Shown piece after piece: positions 34,071 through 42,704 of a stretch of DNA of 64,000 bases; the stretch's first letter is position 1; every line of letters begins with the position of its first letter. Made by a program: the position numbers and the translations under genes. The stretch spans positions 620,001 to 684,000 of the forward strand of contig NZ_CP015098.1 in NCBI RefSeq assembly GCF_001611795.1. Reading direction: 5' to 3'. Under the pieces are notes generated by a model. The model was given only the letters and a program-made list of their open reading frames with translations. It was not told the origin of the DNA and ran no database searches. Source of the stretch: Streptomyces qaidamensis. GTDB lineage: Bacteria > Actinomycetota > Actinomycetes > Streptomycetales > Streptomycetaceae.

Positions 34071-34535
34071 ATGACCATCGAGAACAACCGGCCTTCCCCG
34101 GCCGCACCGATGCAGAGCACGCAGCTGGACCGCTCCGAGGCACTGCGGCTGCTCGGCAGCGTGTCGCTGGGCCGGATCGTCTTCACTCGCCACGCGCTGC
34201 CGCAGGTCCGTCCGGTCAACCACGTCCTGGACGGAGGCGACATCGTCATCCGCACCCACGAGGAAGCCGCCCTGACCCTGCACACCCACCCCGCGGACGA
34301 GCGCGCAGTCGTCGTGGCGTACGAAGCCGACGCCATCGACCCCGAGACACACGCCGGCTGGAGTGTCGTCGTCACCGGCTACGCCAGTCTGGTCACCGAC
34401 CAGCGGGAGCTGGCGCGCTACCAGTCGATGCTTCGCCCCTGGGTGGAGCGGACCATGGACCACGCGGTCCGCATCCGGCCGGATCTGGTGACCGGTGTGC
34501 TGCTCAGTGGCCGGGCCACGGCCGCGGAGTCCTGA
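34071..34535 (+). CDS. PNPOx-fold (split-barrel) flavin- or F420-binding protein
   Basis: Encodes 154 residues. LDRSEALRLLGSVSLGRIVF followed by ALPQVRPVNHVLDGGDIVIR matches the pyridoxamine 5'-phosphate-oxidase-like family that is common in DevR/OsdR regulons. It may be an FMN- or F420-dependent reductase or a cofactor/heme carrier. It is divergent from the response regulator and faces two perfect OsdR-type boxes. It lacks the N-terminal DNA-binding domain of the related protein at 20374. No Shine-Dalgarno stronger than GGAAG is visible before the ATG. Confidence 0.87.
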   Translation: MTIENNRPSPAAPMQSTQLDRSEALRLLGSVSLGRIVFTRHALPQVRPVNHVLDGGDIVIRTHEEAALTLHTHPADERAVVVAYEADAIDPETHAGWSVVVTGYASLVTDQRELARYQSMLRPWVERTMDHAVRIRPDLVTGVLLSGRATAAES

Positions 34536-34573
34536 GAGCCTCCGCTCCCTCTGCTTCAGCGCTTGCCTCCGGG

Positions 34574-35644
34574 TCAGGCCGCCGGGACGGCCAGTTCGTC
34601 GTGCCGCTGCTCGCCGAGCACCACTTTGAGCGCGCCGGTGTCGGCAGCACGGGCGAAGACCTCGTAGGCCTCCTCCATCTGGTCCATTGGGAAGGTGTGG
34701 GTGACCAGTTCGGAGGTCGGCACACGACCGGAGGCCGCCATCCTCAGCAGCGTGGGCGTGGAGGACGTGTCGACCAGACCGGTGGTGATGGTCACGTTCT
34801 TGATCCACAGGTCTTCGAGGTGCAGCGTCGCGGGCTTGCCGTGGACGCCGACATTGGCCACCCGGCCGCCGGGCCGCACCATGCGGGTGCACATCTCGAA
34901 GCTCTCCGGCACTCCCACCGCCTCGATGACCACGTCGGCGCCGATACCGTCGGTGAGATCGGCGACGAGCTGCTCCGGCTCGTCCCGCACGGGGACGACG
35001 GCGTCGGCACCGAACCGCCTGGCGGCCTCGAGCCGGGAGTCGGCGAGGTCCACGGCGATGATCCGCTCAGGCGAGTACAGCCGGGCGGTGAGGATCGCGG
35101 CGAGTCCGATCGGCCCGGCTCCGACGACGACGACCGTGTCACCGGGCCGTACTCCCCCGTTGATCACGCCCACCTCGTAGGCGGTCGGGAAGATGTCCGC
35201 GAACAGCACGGCGTCCTGGCTCTCCAGCGCACCCGGCAGCGGGTGCACGGACAGGTCGGCGTGGGGCACGCGGACGTACTCCGCCTGTGTGCCGTCGATC
35301 AGGTGGCCGAGAATCCAGCCCCCGCCGCCCCGGCACTGACCGTATGCCCCGTCCTTGCAGAAGCGGCAGCGGCCGCAGGCGCTGATGCAGGAGGCGAGGA
35401 CCCGGTCGCCCGGACGGACGGTGCGCACGTCGCTGCCGGTCTCGACGATCTCGCCGACCGCTTCATGACCGAGCACCGTCCCGGAGGGCACCTCCGGCAC
35501 GTCGCCCTTGAGGATGTGCAGGTCCGTTCCGCAGATGGTGACGGCATCGACCCGGACGATGGCGTCGGTGGGGTCCTTGATACCCGGGTCCGGAACGTCC
35601 TCCCAGGCGGACCGCCCGGGACCGTGGAAAACGAAGCCCTTCAT
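34574..35644 (-). CDS. Zinc-dependent alcohol dehydrogenase
   Basis: Encodes 356 residues. The catalytic zinc site is seen in TICGTDLHILKGD and VLGHEAVGEIVE. The structural zinc lobe has four Cys in CISACGRCRFCKDGAYGQC. The nucleotide fold reads VVVVGAGPIGLAAILTARLY followed by an acidic residue (VDLADS) favouring NAD. It reduces aldehydes to alcohols or the reverse, consistent with redox balancing under oxygen limitation. GAGGAGG-type site lies before ATG 35644. It converges on the PNPOx gene; a decayed paralogue of the same pair is at 21 kb. Confidence 0.93.
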   Translation of the reverse strand: MKGFVFHGPGRSAWEDVPDPGIKDPTDAIVRVDAVTICGTDLHILKGDVPEVPSGTVLGHEAVGEIVETGSDVRTVRPGDRVLASCISACGRCRFCKDGAYGQCRGGGGWILGHLIDGTQAEYVRVPHADLSVHPLPGALESQDAVLFADIFPTAYEVGVINGGVRPGDTVVVVGAGPIGLAAILTARLYSPERIIAVDLADSRLEAARRFGADAVVPVRDEPEQLVADLTDGIGADVVIEAVGVPESFEMCTRMVRPGGRVANVGVHGKPATLHLEDLWIKNVTITTGLVDTSSTPTLLRMAASGRVPTSELVTHTFPMDQMEEAYEVFARAADTGALKVVLGEQRHDELAVPAA

Positions 35645-36083
35645 GGCTGTTCCTCCTCGATCTCCGGCCCTTCCGTCGTCGATGAATCGCTGGGGCGGGC
35701 ACGGAGCGCATCGGAGATGCCCCATGGATCCATCCTTGACCAGAGTGGTGGCCTTCGCTTGGGACGGGTGGCCCTGGGGCGGGGGTGTGTGTCCAGGTGC
35801 ACCATTTCCTCTGGGGTTCGGCACCGCGTCCGCGGTCGTACCCGCGGTGGGGTGGGTGCTGGTGGCGCTGCGGCACGGACGCGGGGCGTGGACCTGATCG
35901 CCGTGCTCGCTGCCGTGCGCGACGCCGCGGACCGCTCCGTGAGGTTCCGCTGCCCATCGGCAAGGCCGTTCGGCGCTGGTGCGGGCACCTGCTCGCGCGC
36001 AGGTTCGGAGCAGGGAGCGGCTCGGGTACGGAAGTGATCACCATGGAAGCCCAAGCACGCGTGAGTCCGCCGCTGCGACGGAC
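35645..36083. other. Intergenic stretch upstream of the alcohol dehydrogenase
   Basis: About 440 bp holding a P-type ATPase fragment (35821-35907), a weak OsdR-type box AGGCCGTTCGGCGC (35963-35976, two mismatches) and the hairpin that ends the GH65 gene. The rest, including both strands of 35650-35815, shows no recognisable gene. Confidence 0.5.
35821..35907 (+). pseudogene. Fragment of a heavy-metal P-type ATPase, copy 1
   Basis: One frame reads AVGWVLVALRHGRG and the next frame continues GVDLIAVLA, together recalling the membrane entry of streptomycete P1B ATPases (a helix, then GVDxIAxLAL). The two parts are out of frame by one base. The 87 bp match 63664-63750 at 72 positions by eye, with the frame break at the same place. 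No ATPase catalytic motif (DKTGT) is present here. Confidence 0.5.
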
Positions 36084-36093
36084 TCACGCGTGC
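36055..36093 (-). terminator. Hairpin terminator at the end of the GH65 gene
   Basis: A 15-bp perfect stem (36055-36069 with 36079-36093) and a 9-base loop overlap the stop codon of the leftward GH65 gene (36084-36086). Confidence 0.8.
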
Positions 36094-38462
36094 CCGTCGG
36101 CCAGCAGCAGCCGGCTCGTCTCCCCCGGCTCGACGCAGACGGTCCGGTCAGGCAGCCGCACATCGATGGGCAGGCCGCCGGACGACGGGACGGCGATCTC
36201 CAGCCGGCCGCTCTCCAGCCGCAGCCGTACACCCCAGTGGCCCTGGTACTGCAGTGAGAAGCCGTACGACGAGAGCTCCGGCAGCGGAACGGGGTCCAGC
36301 CACAGCGCCCCTTCCCGCGTCTCCAGCCCGGTCAGGCCCCGCTGGACCAGGTCGAGGGTGCCGGCCATCGCCCCGAGGTGGATGCCCTCACCGGTGGTTC
36401 CGCCCTGGAGGTCGGCCACGTCACCCCTGAGGGCCTCCTGGCAGAAGAGCCAGGCCTCGCTGCGCCGGGCGCGCGCGAGGATCCAGCCATGGACGAGACC
36501 GCTGAGGGTGGAGCCGTGGCTGGTGCGGGCCAGGTAGTAATCGACGGTGCGCCGCCAGGTCTCCTCTTCCAGCCGGTACCCCAACCGCCGGAAGATCCCG
36601 CGGAGTTCGTCAGGCGAGAAGAGGTAGCCGAGCATCAGCACGTCGGCCTGTTTGGACGCCTTGTAGCGGTTGACGCTGTCACCCTCCGCCTCCAGGATCC
36701 GGTCCAGGCGCCGGATGTCGTCGTAGCGCTTCCGGTAGCCGTCCCAGTCGAGTTCGGCCAGTTCGCCGTAACCCTCGAACTGGCTGATGAGGTGGTCGTG
36801 GAAGGGCACGTGAAGCGTGCGGGAGACTTCCTCCCAGTTCGCCGGCTCGTCCTCGTCCAGCTCGGCACGCTCCACGAGTTCGCGCCTGCGGGGCTCCGGC
36901 AGGTCGCGCAGCACGTCCAGCGTCCGGGCGAGCACCCAGGCGGCCGTCACGTTGGTGTACGCGTTGTCGTCCAGTCCGGGCTGCTCCGCATCCGGGTAGG
37001 CCTCGTGGTACTCGTCGGGGCCGACCACCCCCCGGATTCGGTGCCGCCCCAGGTGTTCGTCCCAGGTCGCCGAGTCGGCCCAGAAGCGCGCGATGTGCAA
37101 CAGCATCTCGGCGCCCTTGGTGTGCAGGAACTCGGCGTCGCCGCTGGCCTCGCAGTACTCCCAGACGTTGTACGCGATCGCCGAACCGACGTGGTGCTGG
37201 AGGTGGGAGTGGTCGGGCAGCCAGCGGCCCGAGCGCGGGTTGAGATGCAGCCGCTGCGTCTCCTCGCGTCCGTCGCTGCCGCTCTGCCAGGGGTACAGCG
37301 CGCCGCGTCGGCCGACGGCCCGTGCCGCGGCACGGGCCCGGTCCAGGCGGCGGTGGCGGTAGTGGAGCAGGGCTCGGGACACCTCGGGGAAGTGCAGGTT
37401 GAGGTAGGGAAGGACGAAGAGCTCGTCCCAGAAGACATGCCCGCGGTAGGCCTCGCCGTGCAGCCCGCGGGCCGGCACGCCGACGTCCAGGTCGGCGGTG
37501 TGCGGGGACAGGGTCTGGAGCACGTGGAAGAGGTGCAGGCGCAGGATGGCCCCCGCCTCTCCCGGGACCTCGATCTCGGCCCGTCGCCACAGCTGGCCCC
37601 AGGACGTCAGGTGCGACTTCAGGAGCGCCTCGAAACCGGGCGCGGCGCTCACCCGGTCCACGGCGGCCTGCAACGGGTCGCTGATCGCCGGATCGCGCGA
37701 GGTGTGCAGGGCCACCGTCTTGTCGACGGCGATGGTGCGGCCCGGCTCCAGGACCAGAAGCACCCGCTGCACGGCACGGGGGTGCTCGTGCGTCTCGGTC
37801 ACCGGTGCGTCGCAGGTCAGCCGGGCCGCCATGCCGATCCGGATGTCCGAGGTGCGGGTGCGGCAGCGCAGCCACACCGTGCCGGGGGCGGCGGTGTCGG
37901 TATGCACGTGGGTCAGATGGCGTCCTTCCAGGCCGCGGTAGCGCTGCACACCGCTGTTCGTCACTCCCCCGTCCAGCGCCGCCTCGACCTCCAGTTCCAT
38001 CGGGTCGCCCTCCACGGTGAACTCGGTGCGCAGGGCGGCCAGGTGCGGATCGGCCATGTGTACAAGCCGCTGCTGGCGTAGCAGCAGCACGCGTCCGTCA
38101 TCCAGGCCGTACCTGGTCACGCGTTCGAGGAGACCCGCGTCCAGGTCCAGGGCCTGGCGGTGGGCGAGCACCGGCGCGGTGTCCGGCGTGAGCCACGCAC
38201 CGCCCGGGCGCCGGAAGCGGAGCGGCAGCCAGTTCGGCAGGTTGACCATGTCCTCGTTCTCGACCCGGCGGCCGGCGACGACGGAGGTGAGCCGGTTGTA
38301 GCAGCCTGCCGCGTAGGTGCCCGGGTAGTGGACGTCGTCGGCCGCGCACTCGGGCAGCGCCCCGCGCGTGGCGAAGCGGCCACTGCCCAGCGTGCACAGC
38401 GACTCCCGCAGCCGCTCCTCCGCGGGGTCGTATCCCTCGTACTCCCAGGTCCAGGCCGTCAT
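36084..38462 (-). CDS. Glycoside hydrolase family 65 (trehalose/maltose/kojibiose phosphorylase-like)
   Basis: Encodes 792 residues in the GH65 layout: N-terminal beta-sandwich, helical linker, (alpha/alpha)6 barrel and C-terminal sheet. HVFWDELFVLPYLNLHFPEV opens the barrel; the proton-donor Glu lies in GVVGPDEYHEAYPD. KASKQADVLML and ARTSHGSTLSGLVHGW match the phosphate-binding side of GH65 phosphorylases, so cleavage of an alpha-disaccharide with phosphate is likelier than hydrolysis. Trehalose is an attractive substrate because it is a spore reserve, but specificity cannot be read. It lies 162 bp downstream of a universal stress protein gene, separated by a cruciform-like terminator. Confidence 0.9.
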   Translation of the reverse strand: MTAWTWEYEGYDPAEERLRESLCTLGSGRFATRGALPECAADDVHYPGTYAAGCYNRLTSVVAGRRVENEDMVNLPNWLPLRFRRPGGAWLTPDTAPVLAHRQALDLDAGLLERVTRYGLDDGRVLLLRQQRLVHMADPHLAALRTEFTVEGDPMELEVEAALDGGVTNSGVQRYRGLEGRHLTHVHTDTAAPGTVWLRCRTRTSDIRIGMAARLTCDAPVTETHEHPRAVQRVLLVLEPGRTIAVDKTVALHTSRDPAISDPLQAAVDRVSAAPGFEALLKSHLTSWGQLWRRAEIEVPGEAGAILRLHLFHVLQTLSPHTADLDVGVPARGLHGEAYRGHVFWDELFVLPYLNLHFPEVSRALLHYRHRRLDRARAAARAVGRRGALYPWQSGSDGREETQRLHLNPRSGRWLPDHSHLQHHVGSAIAYNVWEYCEASGDAEFLHTKGAEMLLHIARFWADSATWDEHLGRHRIRGVVGPDEYHEAYPDAEQPGLDDNAYTNVTAAWVLARTLDVLRDLPEPRRRELVERAELDEDEPANWEEVSRTLHVPFHDHLISQFEGYGELAELDWDGYRKRYDDIRRLDRILEAEGDSVNRYKASKQADVLMLGYLFSPDELRGIFRRLGYRLEEETWRRTVDYYLARTSHGSTLSGLVHGWILARARRSEAWLFCQEALRGDVADLQGGTTGEGIHLGAMAGTLDLVQRGLTGLETREGALWLDPVPLPELSSYGFSLQYQGHWGVRLRLESGRLEIAVPSSGGLPIDVRLPDRTVCVEPGETSRLLLADGHA

Positions 38463-38538
38463 GCGGCTGCCCCCTTCGCGGCTGAGGTCGGGTGCTCCGC
38501 AGGAGACTCCTGCCTGACCAGTGTCACCCCGGGCGGAC

Positions 38539-38595
38539 AGCGCCCCGGTGTCCCCATGACACCGCTTCTGGCGTGTCGTGGGACACCGGGGCGCT
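38539..38595 (-). terminator. Large cruciform-type terminator after the universal stress protein gene
   Basis: AGCGCCCCGGTGTCCC (38539-38554) pairs with its complement at 38580-38595. Inside, a second imperfect stem (ATGACAC with GTGTCGT) extends the structure. It begins 30 bp after the stress-protein stop on the leftward strand and should insulate the GH65 gene. Confidence 0.82.
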
Positions 38596-38624
38596 CATCC
38601 GGCGCGTCCAGGGCCGTCAAGCGC

Positions 38625-39497
38625 TCAGACGTGCTGCGGGACGACGGCCACCGGGCAGGCCGCGTGGTGCAGCAGGGTGTGGCTCACCCGGCCGAGCTGC
38701 AGGCCGAAGTGACCGGACCGGCGCCGTACGCCGACGACCACCAGGTCGGCGGCGGCCGAACGGTTGACGAGCACCTTGCGGGCCGGTCCCTCGACCGTCA
38801 CCCGGTTCACCCGCACGGCCGGATGATCGTCCGTTGCCTCGGCGACCAGCGTGTCGACCAGGTCGGCGGCCTGTGCCTCGGGCCGCACCGGTCCCTCGAC
38901 CGGAGCAGGCTGGTCTGCGTTATCGTGCGCGGGGACGCGCCAGGAGCGCACGACGTCGAGCAGGCATCCACGCGCCTCGGCCTCCCGGAAGGCGAACCGG
39001 ACGGCCTCATGGCTCGTGTCGGGGTCTCCGGCACCGAGCAGGATCCGCCGATGGGTCCCGGCCAGACCGGCCTTGTCGCCCCGGACCACGATGACCGGGC
39101 AGTACGCGCGGGCCGCGACGGCGAGACCCACCGAGCCCAGGAGGGCTCCCTTGAGCTCTCCACGGCCGCGCGAGCCGATCACCAGAGCGGAGGCGTTGTC
39201 CCCCTCGCTCAGGAGAGCGGACGCCGCTTCCGCGGCCACCACCTCGACCGACACCTTGACATCGGGGTTGAGCCGCCGGACGCGTTCCTCGGCGGAGGCC
39301 ACGATGTGCTGCGCCATCACCCGCTCCGACGGTCGCTGCAGGCTCAGCGACGGCAGCGCACCCTCGTACTGCTCCCACAGGGAGCCGTAGACCAGGCGCA
39401 ACGGCAGATTGTGGCGGGCGGCCTCGTCCACCGCCCAGTCGACGGCCAGGATGCTGCCGTCCGACCCGTCGACGCCCACAACCAGGGGCAGTTCCAT
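38625..39497 (-). CDS. Tandem-domain universal stress protein
   Basis: Encodes 290 residues with two Usp domains. Domain 1 opens LVVGVDGSDGS and closes with the ATP loop ALVIGSRGRGELKGALLGSV. Domain 2 starts at RRILLGAGDPDTS and ends with VVVGVRRRSGHFGLQLGRVS then CPVAVVP. Such proteins bind ATP and support survival in hypoxia. The ATG at 39497 begins right before the fold; a GTG at 39506 with AAGGA six bases upstream is an equally good start. Four boxes in the upstream divergent region suggest OsdR control. Confidence 0.92.
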   Translation of the reverse strand: MELPLVVGVDGSDGSILAVDWAVDEAARHNLPLRLVYGSLWEQYEGALPSLSLQRPSERVMAQHIVASAEERVRRLNPDVKVSVEVVAAEAASALLSEGDNASALVIGSRGRGELKGALLGSVGLAVAARAYCPVIVVRGDKAGLAGTHRRILLGAGDPDTSHEAVRFAFREAEARGCLLDVVRSWRVPAHDNADQPAPVEGPVRPEAQAADLVDTLVAEATDDHPAVRVNRVTVEGPARKVLVNRSAAADLVVVGVRRRSGHFGLQLGRVSHTLLHHAACPVAVVPQHV

Positions 39498-39584
39498 GAT
39501 CCCCACCGCCAATCCTTCGGGCTGCCACCTCGGGCAGCAGGGGGTGTTACTTTCACGGTCGCACCCCGGCACCTCGGGCGGCAG

Positions 39585-39758
39585 GGGCGGTTCGGCCCCG
39601 GCCGAGGACGTTCGGCCCACGTGGACGAGCCGGCCCCCGTCATCAGGGTCGGGCAGCCGGGTCGGCCGAGGCCGATCGGCCCTGCCGGGCCCCGCGTTCG
39701 AGTGGTGTGCTTCCGCAGCACGCGTCGGCGTGCCGCCCCGGTCAAGGCCTAAAGGCCC
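39585..39758. promoter_or_regulatory. OsdR-type box cluster between usp and the hydrogenase relic operon
   Basis: Four boxes in the 350-bp divergent region: GGGCGGTTCGGCCC (39585-39598), AGGACGTTCGGCCC (39605-39618), AGGCCGATCGGCCC (39669-39682) and AGGCCTAAAGGCCC (39745-39758), each one mismatch from GGGNC-N4-GNCCC. The density indicates that both the stress protein and the former hydrogenase operon belonged to the regulon. The region shows no other feature. Confidence 0.68.
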
Positions 39759-39847
39759 CATGACGGTGCCCGGGCGGCCCGTGGTGCCGCGTCCCCTGGA
39801 GAACCAGGCTGACAGCAGAGGGCCGAATCGGTACGCGGAGGGCGATC

Positions 39848-40806
39848 ATGACGAACAGCCCGGCAACCGGCGTCCTGGACGAGGACGGGCTGACTGCCCT
39901 GGTCCAGATCCTGGCCGCGCAGGGGCGCACGGTCATCGGACCGACGGTTGGGGACGGCGCCGTCGTCCTGGCCGAGATCGGCTCGGCCGACGATCTCCCC
40001 TTCGGCTGGGGCACAGAAGTCGGGGCCGGCCGTTACCGCCTCGTGCCGCGTGCCGACGGTGCCGTGTTCGCTCAGACGGCGGGCCCGCACTCGTGGAAGA
40101 CGTTCCTGCGCCCGCAGCGGGAGAACCACTGGAGCGCCGAGCGTGCGGCGGGCGGCCGGCTGTCGGTCACCGAGGCCGACATGGAGAAGCCGTCGTGCGC
40201 CTTCCTGGGAGTACGCCGGCCATCGCGGTCCAGGACCGTGTCCTGGCCGGCGGCCGGTATTCGGACCGGGGGTACCGGGAGCGGGGAACGGCACCCGGTC
40301 GACGCGCAGACGGACTACGCGGCCCGCGCCGCGGTCGACGCCGCCCGGGACCGGATGGGACGGGAGATGCCGCCCGTGGACCTGCGGACGCTGATGGGCG
40401 AGAGCCTGGATGCCGACCGCTGGGACGACGTGGCCGCCCGCTGCCTGACGTGCGGCAACTGCACCATGGTCTGCCCCACCTGCTTCTGGACCACCACCGA
40501 GGAGGTCACCGACCTCACCGGCGACCACGCCGAGCGGTGGCAGCGCTGGGACTCCTGCTTCGACGTGGACTTCTCCTACCTCCACGGCGGCCCCGTACGG
40601 GCTTCTGCGCGCAGCCGCTACCGGCAGTGGCTCACCCACAGACTCTCCACCTGGTACGAGCAGTTCGGCAGTTCCGGATGCGTGGGCTGCGGGCGCTCTG
40701 TCACCTGTGCCCGGTCGGCATCGACATCACCGAGGAAGCCGCGGCGCTGCGCGACGAACGTGCCGACCGCCTGCGGCGCGAGAAGCAGAAGGAGACGGAA
40801 CGATGA
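39848..40806 (+). pseudogene. Decayed hydrogenase iron-sulfur subunit (HydB-like)
   Basis: A good ribosome site (GGAGGG) and ATG begin a 4Fe-4S dicluster protein of the sulfhydrogenase/group 3b [NiFe] hydrogenase type: SWKTFLRPQRENHWSAERAA, then CLTCGNCTMVCPTCFW as one cluster site. Three breaks are seen. After SCAFLGVR the homology moves one frame over (AIAVQDRVLAGGRYSD); a large central part is missing; and near 40699 a base loss throws the second cluster (GCVGCGR) out of frame with CPVGIDITEEAAALRDERAD. The true stop at 40804-40806 still overlaps the next start as ATGA. Not functional as it stands. Confidence 0.88.
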
Positions 40807-41261
40807 CCTCCACGACCACTCTCTCCATGGCTCTTCCGGTCGAGCACCGCGACGGGCTGATGCGCCTCGCCCGTGAGGTCTCCTTCGAAGCCGGAACACG
40901 CCTCTTCGAAGAGGGCCGCCGCGCCGACCGGTTCTGGATCATCCGGACCGGAACCGTCCTCCTCGACCTGCACGTGCCCGGCCGTCGCGCCGCCGTCATC
41001 GAGTCCCTGAGCCACGGCGAGCTGCTCGGCTGGTCCTGGCACTACGCACCGTACACGTGGCAACTGGGTGCCGAGACGCTCAGCCCGGTCCGTGCCTGGG
41101 AGTTCGACGCGGAGGCCGTGAGGGCCGTTTGCGCGCAGGATCCGGAGTTCGGTCGGGCGGTCGCGACCTGGGTCGGCCGGGTCGTGGCACACCGGCTCCA
41201 GGCCTCGCGGATCCGCCTGCTGGACCTGTACGCCCCTTACGGCAGCGGGAGCCCGGCATGA
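40803..41261 (+). CDS. Cyclic-nucleotide-binding-domain protein of the hydrogenase operon
   Basis: Encodes 152 residues. A Crp-type beta-barrel is recognisable: SFEAGTRLFEEGRRADRFWI, TGTVLLDLHVP and SLSHGELLGWSWHYAPY. There is no helix-turn-helix, so it is not a DNA-binding Crp. Similar one-domain proteins sit between hydB and hydG in actinobacterial group 3b hydrogenase operons, probably sensing a ligand or aiding assembly. It is coupled by ATGA on both sides. The frame is intact although the flanking subunits are broken, so it is probably non-functional by context or recently orphaned. Confidence 0.83.
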   Translation: MTSTTTLSMALPVEHRDGLMRLAREVSFEAGTRLFEEGRRADRFWIIRTGTVLLDLHVPGRRAAVIESLSHGELLGWSWHYAPYTWQLGAETLSPVRAWEFDAEAVRAVCAQDPEFGRAVATWVGRVVAHRLQASRIRLLDLYAPYGSGSPA

Positions 41262-41929
41262 ACGACGTCCCCGTCCCCTACCAGGTGACCGGCGTGCGGC
41301 GTGAGACGGCCGACACCGTCAGTCTCACGCTGACGCCCGCCGGTGAGGAGGCTCCTGAGCCCTTCGCCCCGGGCCAGTTCGCCATGGTGTACGCCTTCGG
41401 GGTCGGGGACATCCCCGTCTCGGTGTCCCGCCTCGGAGGCCGGGAACTCGTCCACACGATCCGCTCCGTGCGTGCGGTCTCGGCCGCACTGGGCGCGCTC
41501 CGGCCGGGCTCTCAGGTGACTCTACGAGGCCCCTTCGGTACCGGCTGGGGGCTGGAGCGGGCGGCCGGACAGGACATCGTGGTGGTGACCGGCGGGATCG
41601 GCATCGCCCCGCTGCGCCCGCTCGTCCTGGCCGCACTGGCGGCTCGGCGGTTCTGCGGGCAGCTGAACCTGCTCGTCGGCTCGCGCACGGCGGAGGACCT
41701 TGTGCACGCCGACCGGATGCGCACCTGGGCGGAGTCGCACGGCCCACCGCACCGCCGGGTCACGGTCGATCGTCCGTCTCCCTCCTGGTGGGGCCACGTC
41801 GGTCTCGTCACCACGCTGCTGAACAGCGCGCGTTTCGTGCCGGGGAACACCACGGCGTACGTGCGCGGGCCCGAGGCCATGATCGTGGACGTGGTGTACG
41901 CGGTCGACGAGGCCCTGAACATCATCGAC
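41258..41929 (+). pseudogene. Truncated hydrogenase diaphorase subunit (HydG-like, FAD/NAD binding)
   Basis: Starts at ATG 41258 (ATGA overlap). Ferredoxin-reductase-type FAD domain: EPFAPGQFAMVYAFGVGDIP, then LRPGSQVTLRGPFGTGW. The NAD domain has DIVVVTGGIGIAPLRPLVL. Homology fails after YVRGPEAMIV; the C-terminal segment with the Cys-rich 2Fe-2S site is absent, and the frame runs into sequence that codes on the other strand. The cut is the left edge of an inverted segment. The last 40-50 bases before 41930 match nothing recognised. Confidence 0.87.
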
Positions 41930-42146
41930 GCCTCGTGCGCCGGGCGCCACCAAGCGCGCACGGCCTCCAGTACGGCGCCGCGCCGCTTTGCTTCCTCCAG
42001 GGCGAATCGGATGGCGCTCGCGCTTGCTGCCTCCTCGCCGACGCCGAGCACGACACGGCCATGCGTGCCGGACGTGTCCCCGTCCTCGTGGCCGCCGCGG
42101 ACCACGATCACCGGACAGTCGGCGAGGCCGGGCACGGTCAGGCTGG
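41930..42146 (-). pseudogene. Inverted middle fragment of a universal stress protein
   Basis: Read leftward: SLTVPGLADCPVIVVRGG, then GTHGRVVLGVGEEAASASAI and GAVLEAVRAWWRPAHEA, equivalent to residues about 130-205 of the protein at 38625. It stops abruptly at 41930 where HydG sequence on the plus strand ends. Its natural continuation is found in the opposite orientation from 42421. Confidence 0.88.
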
Positions 42147-42420
42147 CCCGCTCGCACAGGCGCGTCAGCTCCTCGTCGGTCGGATCGCCCTCGGCGGCAG
42201 TCCGTTCGACGATCCGGACCAGGTCGTCCTCGATGGCGCCCTGGTTCTGCGCGGTGGGCGGCAGCAGGCACGCGTCCGTGACGGTGCCCTCGGCGTCCAG
42301 CCGGTAGCGGTGGCAGAGCAGTCCGCGCGGTGCCTCCGTGGCGCCGTGGCCGGTGCCCCGGAGAGGCGGAACGTCGACGTGGGGACGGGCCGGGGGCTCG
42401 TACGACCACGGACCACTCAT
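42147..42420 (-). pseudogene. Inverted C-terminal fragment of the [NiFe] hydrogenase large subunit (HydA-like)
   Basis: Read leftward: EPPARPHVDVPPLRGTGHGA, TEAPRGLLCHRY and PPTAQNQGAIEDDLVRIVE, characteristic of the part of group 3 hydrogenase large subunits before the C-terminal nickel-binding CxxC. That CxxC motif is missing because the frame passes from TDEELTRLCE directly into stress-protein sequence. It confirms that a full hydrogenase operon (hydB-cnb-hydG-hydD-hydA) once stood here. Confidence 0.85.
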
Positions 42421-42704
42421 TGTTCGCCGGAGAACCGGCACACGTACGTGAGCAGCGGGCGGTGCAAGCCCTGGAAGCCGCGCTCCGTGAAGCCCCGGCG
42501 GGTGTGCGGCTGCACAAGCGTGCTGTGGAGGGTCCCGCCCGCCAGGTGCTTCTGGACGCCTCCCACGACGCCGACCTGCTGGTCCTGGGCGCGCGGCGCC
42601 GCCCTGCGCACTTCGGGCTGCACCTCGGCCGGGTCGTCCACGCGGCGCTGACCCATTCCGCCTGTCCGGTCGCTGTGGTGCCTGAGCAGCCGCGACACCC
42701 ATAG
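42421..42704 (+). pseudogene. C-terminal fragment of the same universal stress protein
   Basis: Plus-strand frame reading AVQALEAALREAPAGVRLHK, VEGPARQVLLDASHDADLLV and LGARRRPAHFGLHLGRVVHA, ending at TAG 42702-42704. This is the last third of a tandem Usp. Joined to the inverted piece at 41930-42146 it rebuilds a continuous protein, placing one inversion breakpoint inside this gene. Confidence 0.88.
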
